Shown: in pieces, positions 1-4,952 of the stretch
Position numbering within the stretch: the first letter of the stretch is position 1
How the letters are laid out: each line of letters opens with the position of its first letter
From: JALOLG01 sp035557475
GTDB taxonomy: Bacteria; Actinomycetota; Acidimicrobiia; Acidimicrobiales; Ilumatobacteraceae
Assembly: GCA_035557475.1 (NCBI GenBank)
Contig: DATMDV010000111.1
Span: forward strand, 1 to 5,410
Direction: 5' to 3'
Length of the DNA stretch: 5,410 nt
Notes under the pieces: generated by a model
Seen by the model: only the letters and a program-made list of their open reading frames with translations
The model's database searches: none
What the model was told of the DNA's origin: nothing
Translations under genes and position numbers: made by a program

Positions 1-1
1 C

Positions 2-622
2 GTCATCGCCAGCCAGAAGCAGGCCGAGATCCGCCTCAACGGCAAGATGGCCGAGCTCGAGAAGCTCAACTCGACCGCCCGCCAGGCGCTGATCATGGCG
101 GCCGACGCCCAGAAGGCCGGCAACGCCGACAAGGCGACCCAGTACACGAGTGCAGCCGAGTCGATCGCCAACCAGCTGATCCAGGTCGAAAAGGACGTCG
201 AGAGCCTGAAGACGCTGGTGCTCGACTCGACCCAGGCCGCCGATCAGGCCAAGGCCGCGGTTGGGCAGAACAGCCGTCTCCTGCAGGAGAAGATCGCCGA
301 GAAGTCGAAGCTGCTCAGCCAGCTCGAGCAGGCGAAGATGCAAGAGGAGATGAACAAGGCGATGTCGCAGCTCAGCGAGACGGTCGGCGACGACGTGCCG
401 ACGCTCAACGAGGTGCGCGAGAAGATCGAGGTCCGGTACGCCAAGGCCTCGGCGGCATCCGAGCTCAACGAGGCGTCGGTCGAGTCGCGGGTGCTCGAAG
501 TCGAGCAGGCGACCGCCAATGTCGAGGCCCAGAGTCGCCTCTCCGAGCTGCGCGCCGAGCTCGGCCTCGACAGCGGAACGTCCGCAACTCCACAGGTCGA
601 AGGCGGCGTCCCGCCGGTCTGA
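2..622 (+). CDS. pspA: PspA/IM30 family phage-shock protein, 5' truncated by the window edge
   Basis: The reading frame is open from base 2 to the TGA at 620-622, giving 206 visible residues. The start codon and the N-terminal membrane-binding amphipathic helix lie off the left edge; the in-frame ATG at 47 is internal to the conserved coiled coil and is not the start. The protein is almost entirely charged, Ala/Gln/Glu-rich heptad-like helix, with no membrane segment. Recognisable family signatures are NARQ-like STARQAL, AAESIANQL, and the block KLLSQLEQAKMQEEMNKAMS, followed by the linker TLNEVREKIEVRYAKA and a last helix ending LSELRAELGL. A short disordered Ser/Thr/Pro/Gly tail closes it. 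By family knowledge, PspA/IM30 proteins assemble into ESCRT-III-like oligomers on the inner face of the cytoplasmic membrane and protect it under envelope stress. It converges on proB, with 31 bp between stop codons and no convincing terminator there. The family assignment is firm; the physiological trigger cannot be seen here. Confidence 0.9.
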   Translation, partial: VIASQKQAEIRLNGKMAELEKLNSTARQALIMAADAQKAGNADKATQYTSAAESIANQLIQVEKDVESLKTLVLDSTQAADQAKAAVGQNSRLLQEKIAEKSKLLSQLEQAKMQEEMNKAMSQLSETVGDDVPTLNEVREKIEVRYAKASAASELNEASVESRVLEVEQATANVEAQSRLSELRAELGLDSGTSATPQVEGGVPPV

Positions 623-653
623 CCGCGCACGGCTGATCGGGCTGGCGGCGACG

Positions 654-1742
654 TCAGGCCGGCAACAGCACGAGGTCGTCGCGGTGGATCACCTCGTGGA
701 CCATGCCGTCGGGCAGGTCGCGGGTGTGCTTGCCCGCCGCGCGCCGGAGGTCGGCGGCGTCTACGAACACCATGCCGCGCGCGAACACCGCCCCATCGGT
801 TCCACGCACATCGACGATGTCGCCCTCCCCGAACCGGCCGACGACATCGGTGACGCCGGCCGGCAGGAGACTCGTCGTCCGTTCGGTGAGCGCTCGCCGC
901 GCACCGTCGTCGACGACCACCGCGCCGGCGACCCGGGAAGCGAACGCGATCCACAGCTTGCGTGCGGGTAGCCGACGGGTGTGGGCCTCGAAGACGGTGC
1001 CGACGACGTCACCGCCCACGGCCTCGACCAGTGCCCGCTCGCCGGCGGCGTTGGTGATCACGGTCCGCACGCCGGACCACGACGCGATCCGCGCCGCGGC
1101 GAGCTTGCCCGCCATCCCGCCGCTCCCCCGGCCGCTGCCGCCGACGCCCGCCCGGATCGCGAGCAGTGGGTCGTCGGCGCGGACATGGTGGACGAGCTCG
1201 GCGTCGGCATAGATGCGGGGGTCCGACGTGTACAGACCGTCGAGGTCGGTCAGGAGCACGAGCACGTCGGCGCCGACGTTGTGCGCCGTCAGTGCCGCCA
1301 GCCGGTCGTTGTCGCCGTACCGGTCGTCGTCGTTGGCGATCGCGTCGTTCTCGTTGATCACCGGCACGCAGCCGAGCTCGAGCAGCCGCACGAGGGTCTG
1401 GCGGGTGTGCAGGTACTGCTTGCGATCGACGAAGTCGTGCGGGTCGAGCAGGGCCTGGGCGGCGACGACGCCGTGGCGCCCGAGCTCGATGTTCCACACC
1501 TCCATCAGGCGACTCTGACCGGCCGCCGCCAGAGCCTGCAGCGTTGGCATGTCGGTCGGGCGGGTCATCAGCCCGAGCGCCGCGACACCGGCCGCGACCG
1601 CACCCGACGAGACCACCAGCACCTCGTGTCCCGCCTCTCGCACGACGACGACCTCGTCGCTGAGCTTCGCGATCGCGCCGCGTTCGATCGCTCCATGTTG
1701 ATCTGTCAGTGATGAGGTGCCGATCTTGGCGACGATCCGCAT
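654..1742 (-). CDS. proB: glutamate 5-kinase (ProB) with C-terminal PUA domain
   Basis: ProB phosphorylates L-glutamate with ATP to gamma-glutamyl phosphate, the first committed step of proline synthesis, in the cytoplasm. The product is 362 aa, the normal length for the two-domain form. Amino-acid-kinase domain (about 1-255): KIGTSSLT at 6-13 and VSSGAVAAG at 44-52 (nucleotide/phosphate loops), LAAAGQSRLM at 71-80, NENDAIA at 130-136, YGDNDRLAA at 142-150, LLTDLDGLY at 163-171 and GSGGMAGKLAAA at 206-217. PUA domain (about 260-362): the pattern SLLPAGVTDVVGRFGEGD at 291-308. The ATG at 1742-1740 shares its A with the TGA of obg (TGATG), and no good Shine-Dalgarno sequence lies upstream, so translational coupling to obg is likely. 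The frame continues open upstream inside obg, but only this start gives the canonical MRIVAKIG N-terminus. proA is not adjacent; the next gene is pspA on the other strand. Feedback inhibition by proline is known for the family but cannot be judged from sequence alone. Confidence 0.96.
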   Translation of the reverse strand: MRIVAKIGTSSLTDQHGAIERGAIAKLSDEVVVVREAGHEVLVVSSGAVAAGVAALGLMTRPTDMPTLQALAAAGQSRLMEVWNIELGRHGVVAAQALLDPHDFVDRKQYLHTRQTLVRLLELGCVPVINENDAIANDDDRYGDNDRLAALTAHNVGADVLVLLTDLDGLYTSDPRIYADAELVHHVRADDPLLAIRAGVGGSGRGSGGMAGKLAAARIASWSGVRTVITNAAGERALVEAVGGDVVGTVFEAHTRRLPARKLWIAFASRVAGAVVVDDGARRALTERTTSLLPAGVTDVVGRFGEGDIVDVRGTDGAVFARGMVFVDAADLRRAAGKHTRDLPDGMVHEVIHRDDLVLLPA

Positions 1743-2998
1743 CAGAGGTCCGGTTGATACTCGAAGCTGAACTCGCCGATCCACACGACATCGCCCTCGC
1801 GGGCGCCGGCCCGGGCGAGCATCTTCGGCACGCCGAGCCGCTCGAGACGCTGGTCGATGAACGAGAGCGCCTCCGGGGTGGTGACGTCGTTCAGCGCGAC
1901 CACCCGCTCGACGTCGCGCCCGAGCAGGCGGAACTCGCCATCGCCGACCCGTTCCACGAGTGCGCCGGTCGGCGCCGGCCGCAGGACGACCATGCCCTCC
2001 GTCGCCGGTTCGGCCTCGCGCGCCTCGTGCACGAGCGCCGCGAGACGGCCGACGAGGTCGGGCACGCCTTGCCCGGTGACCGCCGAGATCACGGGTCCGT
2101 CCCAGCCCGAGGCTCGCAGCTCGTCGGGCTGCACCGCATCGGCCTTGGTGCCGACCACGACGCGGGGCCGCTCGAGCAGCTCGGGCTCGTGGGCGCCGAG
2201 CTCGCGCAGCAGCACCCGTTCCTGCTCGGCCGGCGACACGCCGTCGATCTGGATCAGGTCGAGCATCAGGCACAGCACGCGGGCCCGCTCGACATGACGC
2301 AGGAACTGATGCCCGAGCCCCCTGCCCTCGCTGGCCCCCTCGATCAAGCCGGGGATGTCGGCGACGACGAACTCGGTGTTCTCGTCGACTCGCACCACGC
2401 CGAGGTTCGGTACGAGCGTCGTGAACGGATAGTCGGCGATCTTCGGTCGGGCCGCCGAGATGACGCTGATCAGCGTGCTTTTTCCGACGTTGGGGAACCC
2501 GACGAGCGCGACGTCGGCCATCAGTTGCAGCTCGAGCTTCAGCCAGCGATCCTCGCCGTGCTCGCCCTGCTCGGCGAAGCTCGGCGCCCGGCGCTTGTTC
2601 GACAGGAACTTGGCGTTGCCCCGCCCGCCCCGGCCACCGGCCGCCGCCAGCCAGCGATCGCCGTGGTGGAGCAGCTCGGCCAACACCTCGCCGCTGTACA
2701 GATCGGACACCACGGTGCCCTCCGGCACGGTGATCTCGATCGAGGCGCCACGCTTGCCGTGGAGGTCCTTGCCCTTGCCGTGGACCCCATCGTTGGCCCG
2801 CCGGTGCGGATGGTCACGGAACGCCAGCAACGACGCCACGTTGTGGTCGGCGACGAGCCAGACGTCGCCGCCCTTGCCGCCGTCGCCGCCGTTGGGGCCG
2901 CCCATCACGACCGGGCCCTCGCGCCGGAACGCCACGCAGCCCGCGCCGCCGTCGCCGCCACGCACGTTGAGCTGGCACTCGTCGACGAAATGGGACAT
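1742..2998 (-). CDS. obg: Obg/CgtA GTPase (ObgE), 50S assembly factor
   Basis: A 418-aa protein with the three-domain actinobacterial architecture. The N-terminal glycine-rich Obg fold (1-160) starts MSHFVDECQLNVRGGDGG and contains repeated GG[DN]GG-type turns. The G domain (about 161-325) has G1 GFPNVGKST at 167-175, switch I DYPFTTLVPNLG at 189-200, G3 DIPG at 214-217 followed by the Obg-specific GLIEGASEGRGLGHQFLRH, a G4-position TKAD at 284-287 and G5 SAVTGQG at 305-311. The C-terminal OCT domain (about 338-418) ends FEYQPDL. By family knowledge, Obg proteins bind GTP/GDP/(p)ppGpp, associate with the 50S subunit and are usually essential. The ATG at 2998-2996 is chosen because the Obg fold begins there and because a -10-like box lies exactly 7 nt upstream, suggesting a leaderless message. 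It is followed with a 1-nt overlap by proB. The asparagine usually present in the G4 motif (NKxD) is replaced by threonine; otherwise all motifs are intact. Confidence 0.97.
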   Translation of the reverse strand: MSHFVDECQLNVRGGDGGAGCVAFRREGPVVMGGPNGGDGGKGGDVWLVADHNVASLLAFRDHPHRRANDGVHGKGKDLHGKRGASIEITVPEGTVVSDLYSGEVLAELLHHGDRWLAAAGGRGGRGNAKFLSNKRRAPSFAEQGEHGEDRWLKLELQLMADVALVGFPNVGKSTLISVISAARPKIADYPFTTLVPNLGVVRVDENTEFVVADIPGLIEGASEGRGLGHQFLRHVERARVLCLMLDLIQIDGVSPAEQERVLLRELGAHEPELLERPRVVVGTKADAVQPDELRASGWDGPVISAVTGQGVPDLVGRLAALVHEAREAEPATEGMVVLRPAPTGALVERVGDGEFRLLGRDVERVVALNDVTTPEALSFIDQRLERLGVPKMLARAGAREGDVVWIGEFSFEYQPDL

Positions 2999-3011
2999 CC
3001 CGTCCACGCTA
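2999..3011 (-). promoter_or_regulatory. putative leaderless promoter (-10 box) of obg-proB
   Basis: On the minus strand TAGCGT (3011-3006) matches the actinobacterial -10 pattern TANNNT and is followed by 7 nt (GGACGGG) and then the obg ATG. That spacing puts the expected transcription start at the A of the start codon. There is no ribosome-binding site in front of the ATG, which fits a leaderless transcript. No TTGACA-like -35 hexamer is visible at 16-18 bp upstream. The box is nearly identical to the one in front of the divergent dNTPase gene (TAGGGTGGACG versus TAGCGTGGACG, 10 of 11). This is inferred from spacing and motif only. Confidence 0.55.
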
Positions 3012-3032
3012 CCGGCCGCCCCCAACCTCGTT

Positions 3033-3075
3033 CTGTCTGCTTCAAACGGCCCGTGGGTGCGTCTGAAGCAGACAG
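3033..3075. repeat. 15-bp inverted repeat in the obg/dNTPase divergent promoter (operator or dispersed palindrome)
   Basis: The left arm CTGTCTGCTTCAAAC (3033-3047) and the right arm GTCTGAAGCAGACAG (3061-3075) are reverse complements at 14 of 15 positions; the single mismatch is at 3045/3063. A 13-bp centre separates them. Each arm is itself a small dyad: GTCTG-AAG-CAGAC is perfect at 3061-3073, and GTCTG-CTT-CAAAC has one mismatch at 3035-3047; their centres are 26 bp apart. The arms end 21 bp (obg side) and 23 bp (dNTPase side) before the two -10 boxes. This could be a pair of operator sites for a dimeric regulator serving both promoters, or an inserted REP-like intergenic palindrome. It has no T-tract and lies upstream of both genes, so a terminator role is unlikely. 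Confidence 0.7.
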
Positions 3076-3098
3076 GTCGGGAACGCGCACCCACTGCG

Positions 3099-3111
3099 TA
3101 GGGTGGACGCC
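3099..3111 (+). promoter_or_regulatory. putative leaderless promoter (-10 box) of the dNTPase gene
   Basis: TAGGGT at 3099-3104 is a good actinobacterial -10 element, followed by 7 nt (GGACGCC) and a GTG at 3112, exactly where transcription would begin. The segment AGGGTGGA at 3100-3107 could instead be read as a weak Shine-Dalgarno sequence 4 nt before the same GTG. Either reading selects the GTG at 3112 over the in-frame GTG at 3103, which lies inside the box. No clear -35 hexamer is visible. Confidence 0.55.
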
Positions 3112-4245
3112 GTGAGTGACGTGGCGACCCCCTTGACGACGCAAGAGCGTGCGGAACGCTGGGCGTCGACGATGGGCGGGCATGCAGCCGGCGACGTGCG
3201 TCTCGCCCACGAGGGGTCGTGGGCCGGCCCCGGTTCGGCCTCGACGCTCGACCGTCAGGCACGTGAACAGCACGACGACGAGCACCTCGCCCCACTCGCC
3301 ACCCGCCCGTCAGGTGGTGGCGATCGGGTCGTCGACGAGGAGCCCGATCCCTATCGCACCTGCTTCGAGCGCGACCGCGACCGGATCCTGCACTCCAACT
3401 CGTTCCGCCGCCTCGCCGGCAAGACGCAGGTCTTCGTGTTCCCCGACGACCACCAGCGCACCCGCCTGACCCACGCGCTCGAGGTCGCCCAGGTCGCCCG
3501 CTCGGTCAGCCAGACCCTCGGCCTCAACGTGGCGCTCACCGAGGCGATCGCCCTCGGTCACGACTGCGGCCACGGACCAGGCGGCCACGCCAGCGAGGAC
3601 GCCCTCACGCCGTACGTGGCCGAGGGGTACGACCACGCGGTGTGGGGAGCCGACGTCACGCTGGTGCCGCTCAACTTGTGCTCCGAGACGCTCGACGGCA
3701 TCCGCAACCACTCGTGGAGCCGCCCGGCGCCGGCCACGCCGGAGGGTGAGGTCGTCTCGTGGGCCGACCGCATCGCCTACGTGTGCCACGACTTCGAGGA
3801 CGCCGTCGCGGCCGGAATCGTGTCACTCGACATGCTGCCGTCCCTCGTGATCGACCGCTGCGGGGCCGACCGGTCGTCGCAACTCGGCACGTTCGTGCGG
3901 GCGATGATCGAAGCGACGGCCGAGTCGGGACGTATCGGCATGACCGCGCCGGGTGCCGAGGCGCTCGCCGAGTTCCGCCGCTTCAACTACGAGCACGTCT
4001 ACCTGCGTCCGGCCAGCCGCGCCCAGGGCGAGCAGGTGATCGTGCTGCTGCGAGCGCTCACGGAGCATTACGCCGATCGGCCCAACCTGCTGCCCGATGC
4101 CAACGCCCTCGACGCGGGCAGCCCCGAGGCGTTGCGAGCCGCCGTCAGCTACGTCGCCGGGATGACCGACCGCTTCGCCTGCCGCCAGGCCCTGGCGCTG
4201 CTCGGCTGGGACCGCAATCGCCTCCCAGCGGGCATCGACGTCTGA
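3112..4245 (+). CDS. dgt: deoxyguanosinetriphosphate triphosphohydrolase-like HD-domain protein
   Basis: Family members hydrolyse dNTPs to deoxynucleoside plus triphosphate in the cytoplasm, trimming dNTP pools. The product is 377 aa, shorter than the E. coli enzyme and in the range of the dGTPase-like subgroup. Residues 1-58 are a polar, unconserved extension. The family N-terminal block runs from about 59, with DPYRTCFERDRDRI at 79-92 and FRRLAGKTQVF at 98-108. Metal-binding HD residues are all present: H121 (in RLTHALEVAQ), H150-D151 (in GHDCGHGPGGH, 149-159) and D219 (in SWADRIAY, 216-223). An LRAL-rich helical C-terminal region follows and ends LPAGIDV. The GTG at 3112 is chosen from the -10 spacing; a GTG at 3103 would add three residues. 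The gene lies on the strand opposite to its neighbours, divergent from obg and convergent with rpmA, inside what is normally a continuous ribosomal gene block. The loop after HD has Cys, Gly and Gly where most relatives have Leu, Thr and Phe. The family is clear; substrate preference is not. Confidence 0.9.
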   Translation: MSDVATPLTTQERAERWASTMGGHAAGDVRLAHEGSWAGPGSASTLDRQAREQHDDEHLAPLATRPSGGGDRVVDEEPDPYRTCFERDRDRILHSNSFRRLAGKTQVFVFPDDHQRTRLTHALEVAQVARSVSQTLGLNVALTEAIALGHDCGHGPGGHASEDALTPYVAEGYDHAVWGADVTLVPLNLCSETLDGIRNHSWSRPAPATPEGEVVSWADRIAYVCHDFEDAVAAGIVSLDMLPSLVIDRCGADRSSQLGTFVRAMIEATAESGRIGMTAPGAEALAEFRRFNYEHVYLRPASRAQGEQVIVLLRALTEHYADRPNLLPDANALDAGSPEALRAAVSYVAGMTDRFACRQALALLGWDRNRLPAGIDV

Positions 4246-4265
4246 CCGACGCGACAACCTCCGTG

Positions 4266-4281
4266 TGAGCCAACTGGCTCA
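4266..4281. terminator. small inverted repeat, possible weak terminator after the dNTPase gene
   Basis: TGAGCCA (4266-4272) and TGGCTCA (4275-4281) are perfect reverse complements with a 2-nt centre; as RNA this would fold with about 6 bp and a 4-nt loop. It starts 21 nt after the dNTPase stop codon in the convergent spacer. There is no following T-run, so intrinsic termination would be weak at best. Confidence 0.35.
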
Positions 4282-4287
4282 GGCCCC

Positions 4288-4335
4288 GAGTCGGCGACCA
4301 GACGTTCAACGATCAGACGTGGAGTGAGCCGACTC
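4288..4335. repeat. 8-bp inverted repeat overlapping the rpmA stop codon
   Basis: GAGTCGGC (4288-4295) and GCCGACTC (4328-4335) are perfect reverse complements enclosing 32 nt. The loop contains a direct repeat CAGACGT (4299-4305 and 4314-4320) and a small dyad CGTTCAACG (4303-4311). The right arm overlaps the end of rpmA. A bidirectional termination or 3'-end stabilising structure for the convergent genes is possible, but no T-tract supports it. Confidence 0.35.
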
Positions 4336-4591
4336 AATCAGACACAGGATTTACGTCGACGACCTTGCGGCCTTTGCGCTCGCCGAACTTCACGGAGCCG
4401 TCGACCAGCGAGAACAGCGTGTCGTCGCCACCGATGCCGACGTTCTTGCCGGGGTGCAGCTTGGTGCCGCGCTGGCGCACGATGATCGTGCCGGCGGTGA
4501 TCTTCGTTCCGTCGAACACCTTCACGCCGAGGCGCTGGGAGTTCGAGTCACGGCCGTTGCGGGTCGAACCGCCACCTTTGGTCTTCGACAT
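4334..4591 (-). CDS. rpmA: 50S ribosomal protein L27
   Basis: An 85-aa protein, the usual L27 length, with the diagnostic block GGGSTRNGRDSNSQRLGVK at residues 6-24 and IIVRQRGTKLHPGKNVGIG at 35-53, followed by DTLFSLVDGSVKF. By family knowledge, the basic N-terminal tail (MSKTKGGG) reaches toward the peptidyl-transferase centre of the 50S subunit. There is no Firmicutes-type N-terminal extension requiring cleavage. The ATG at 4591-4589 has the best ribosome-binding site in the window, GAGGAG 6 nt upstream. It lies 10 nt after the rplU stop and is clearly co-transcribed with rplU. Downstream it runs into a short convergent spacer facing the dNTPase gene, where obg would be expected. Confidence 0.97.
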   Translation of the reverse strand: MSKTKGGGSTRNGRDSNSQRLGVKVFDGTKITAGTIIVRQRGTKLHPGKNVGIGGDDTLFSLVDGSVKFGERKGRKVVDVNPVSD

Positions 4592-4597
4592 CGCGGA

Positions 4598-4603
4598 CTC
4601 CTC
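4598..4603 (-). promoter_or_regulatory. Shine-Dalgarno sequence of rpmA
   Basis: GAGGAG read on the minus strand lies 6 nt before the rpmA ATG. It overlaps two bases of the rplU TGA stop codon (4604-4602), so ribosomes finishing L21 stop on the initiation site for L27. It is the only strong ribosome-binding site seen in this window. Confidence 0.85.
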
Positions 4604-4913
4604 AACTCGTCGTGATCGAGGTGATCTCGACCACCGTGTAGTGCTGGCGGTGACCGTAGCGCCGGCGCTGGTTGGTCTTCTTCTTGTACGTGAAGCCGTT
4701 GATCTTGGGCCCCTTGGCGGTGCCGACGATCTTGCCCTTGACCGACGCCTTGCCGAGCTGGTCGGCGGTGGCGAGGACGGTGTCGCCGTCGACCACCAGG
4801 ACCGGGGCGAGGGCGATCTCGCTCCCCTCGTCGCCGTCGAGGAGCTCGACACGCACGAGCTGGCCCTCGGCCACCTTCTCCTGCTTGCCACCGGATGCGA
4901 TCACTGCGTACAT
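4602..4913 (-). CDS. rplU: 50S ribosomal protein L21
   Basis: A 103-aa protein, the standard L21 length. It opens with the family signature MYAVIASGGKQEKV, has the central VLVVDGDTVLATADQL and VKGKIVGTAKGPKI strands, and ends with the basic rRNA-binding motif YKKKTNQRRRYGHRQHYT at residues 76-93. It binds 23S rRNA in the large subunit. The frame is open further upstream, but the ATG at 4913-4911 gives the canonical N-terminus. No Shine-Dalgarno sequence is visible before it. The upstream ABC permease gene ends 13 nt away, so either read-through from that gene or the near-leaderless promoter proposed at 4924-4952 must serve it. The upstream spacer is too short to hold an L21 leader RNA of the kind known from other bacteria. 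Confidence 0.97.
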   Translation of the reverse strand: MYAVIASGGKQEKVAEGQLVRVELLDGDEGSEIALAPVLVVDGDTVLATADQLGKASVKGKIVGTAKGPKINGFTYKKKTNQRRRYGHRQHYTVVEITSITTS

Positions 4914-4923
4914 AGCTCGTGGA

Positions 4924-4952
4924 AGGCTACCGCCGGGTCGCGAGCCCGCCAA
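4924..4952 (-). promoter_or_regulatory. putative promoter of rplU-rpmA inside the end of the ABC permease gene
   Basis: On the minus strand TTGGCG (4952-4947, 4 of 6 matches to TTGACA) is separated by 17 bp from TAGCCT (4929-4924, matching TANNNT). The TAG of this -10 box is also the permease stop codon. The predicted transcription start would fall about 3 nt before the rplU ATG, giving a nearly leaderless mRNA, which is consistent with the missing ribosome-binding site. This rests on motif and spacing only. Confidence 0.45.

Noticed and set aside
609..653. Possible terminator hairpin between pspA and proB (CGGTC-T-GACCG at 616-626; CCGCC/GGCGG at 611-615 and 644-648)
   Set aside because: The stems are short, the first has an impossible one-base loop, there is no T-tract, and such complementarities are common by chance in GC-rich sequence.
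1743..2273. Upstream extension of the proB frame into obg
   Set aside because: The extension is an Arg/Ala/Gly-rich shadow of obg codons. ProB homology begins exactly at the ATG overlapping the obg stop.
3103..3111. GTG at 3103 as the start of the dNTPase gene
   Set aside because: It overlaps the TAGGGT box and leaves no room for a ribosome-binding site. The GTG at 3112 has ideal leaderless spacing. The difference is only three residues, so this remains slightly uncertain.
1709..3115. A 468-codon open frame on the plus strand opposite obg
   Set aside because: It lies antisense to the fully motif-supported obg gene. Its translation is a low-complexity mix rich in Arg, Ala, His, Asp and Gly with no recognisable domain, as expected for a complementary frame in GC-rich coding DNA.
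2999..3295. N-terminal extension of Obg from a start at 3295
   Set aside because: The extra residues are Arg/Pro/His-rich, overlap the dNTPase gene antisense, and precede the canonical MSHFVDECQL start of the Obg fold.
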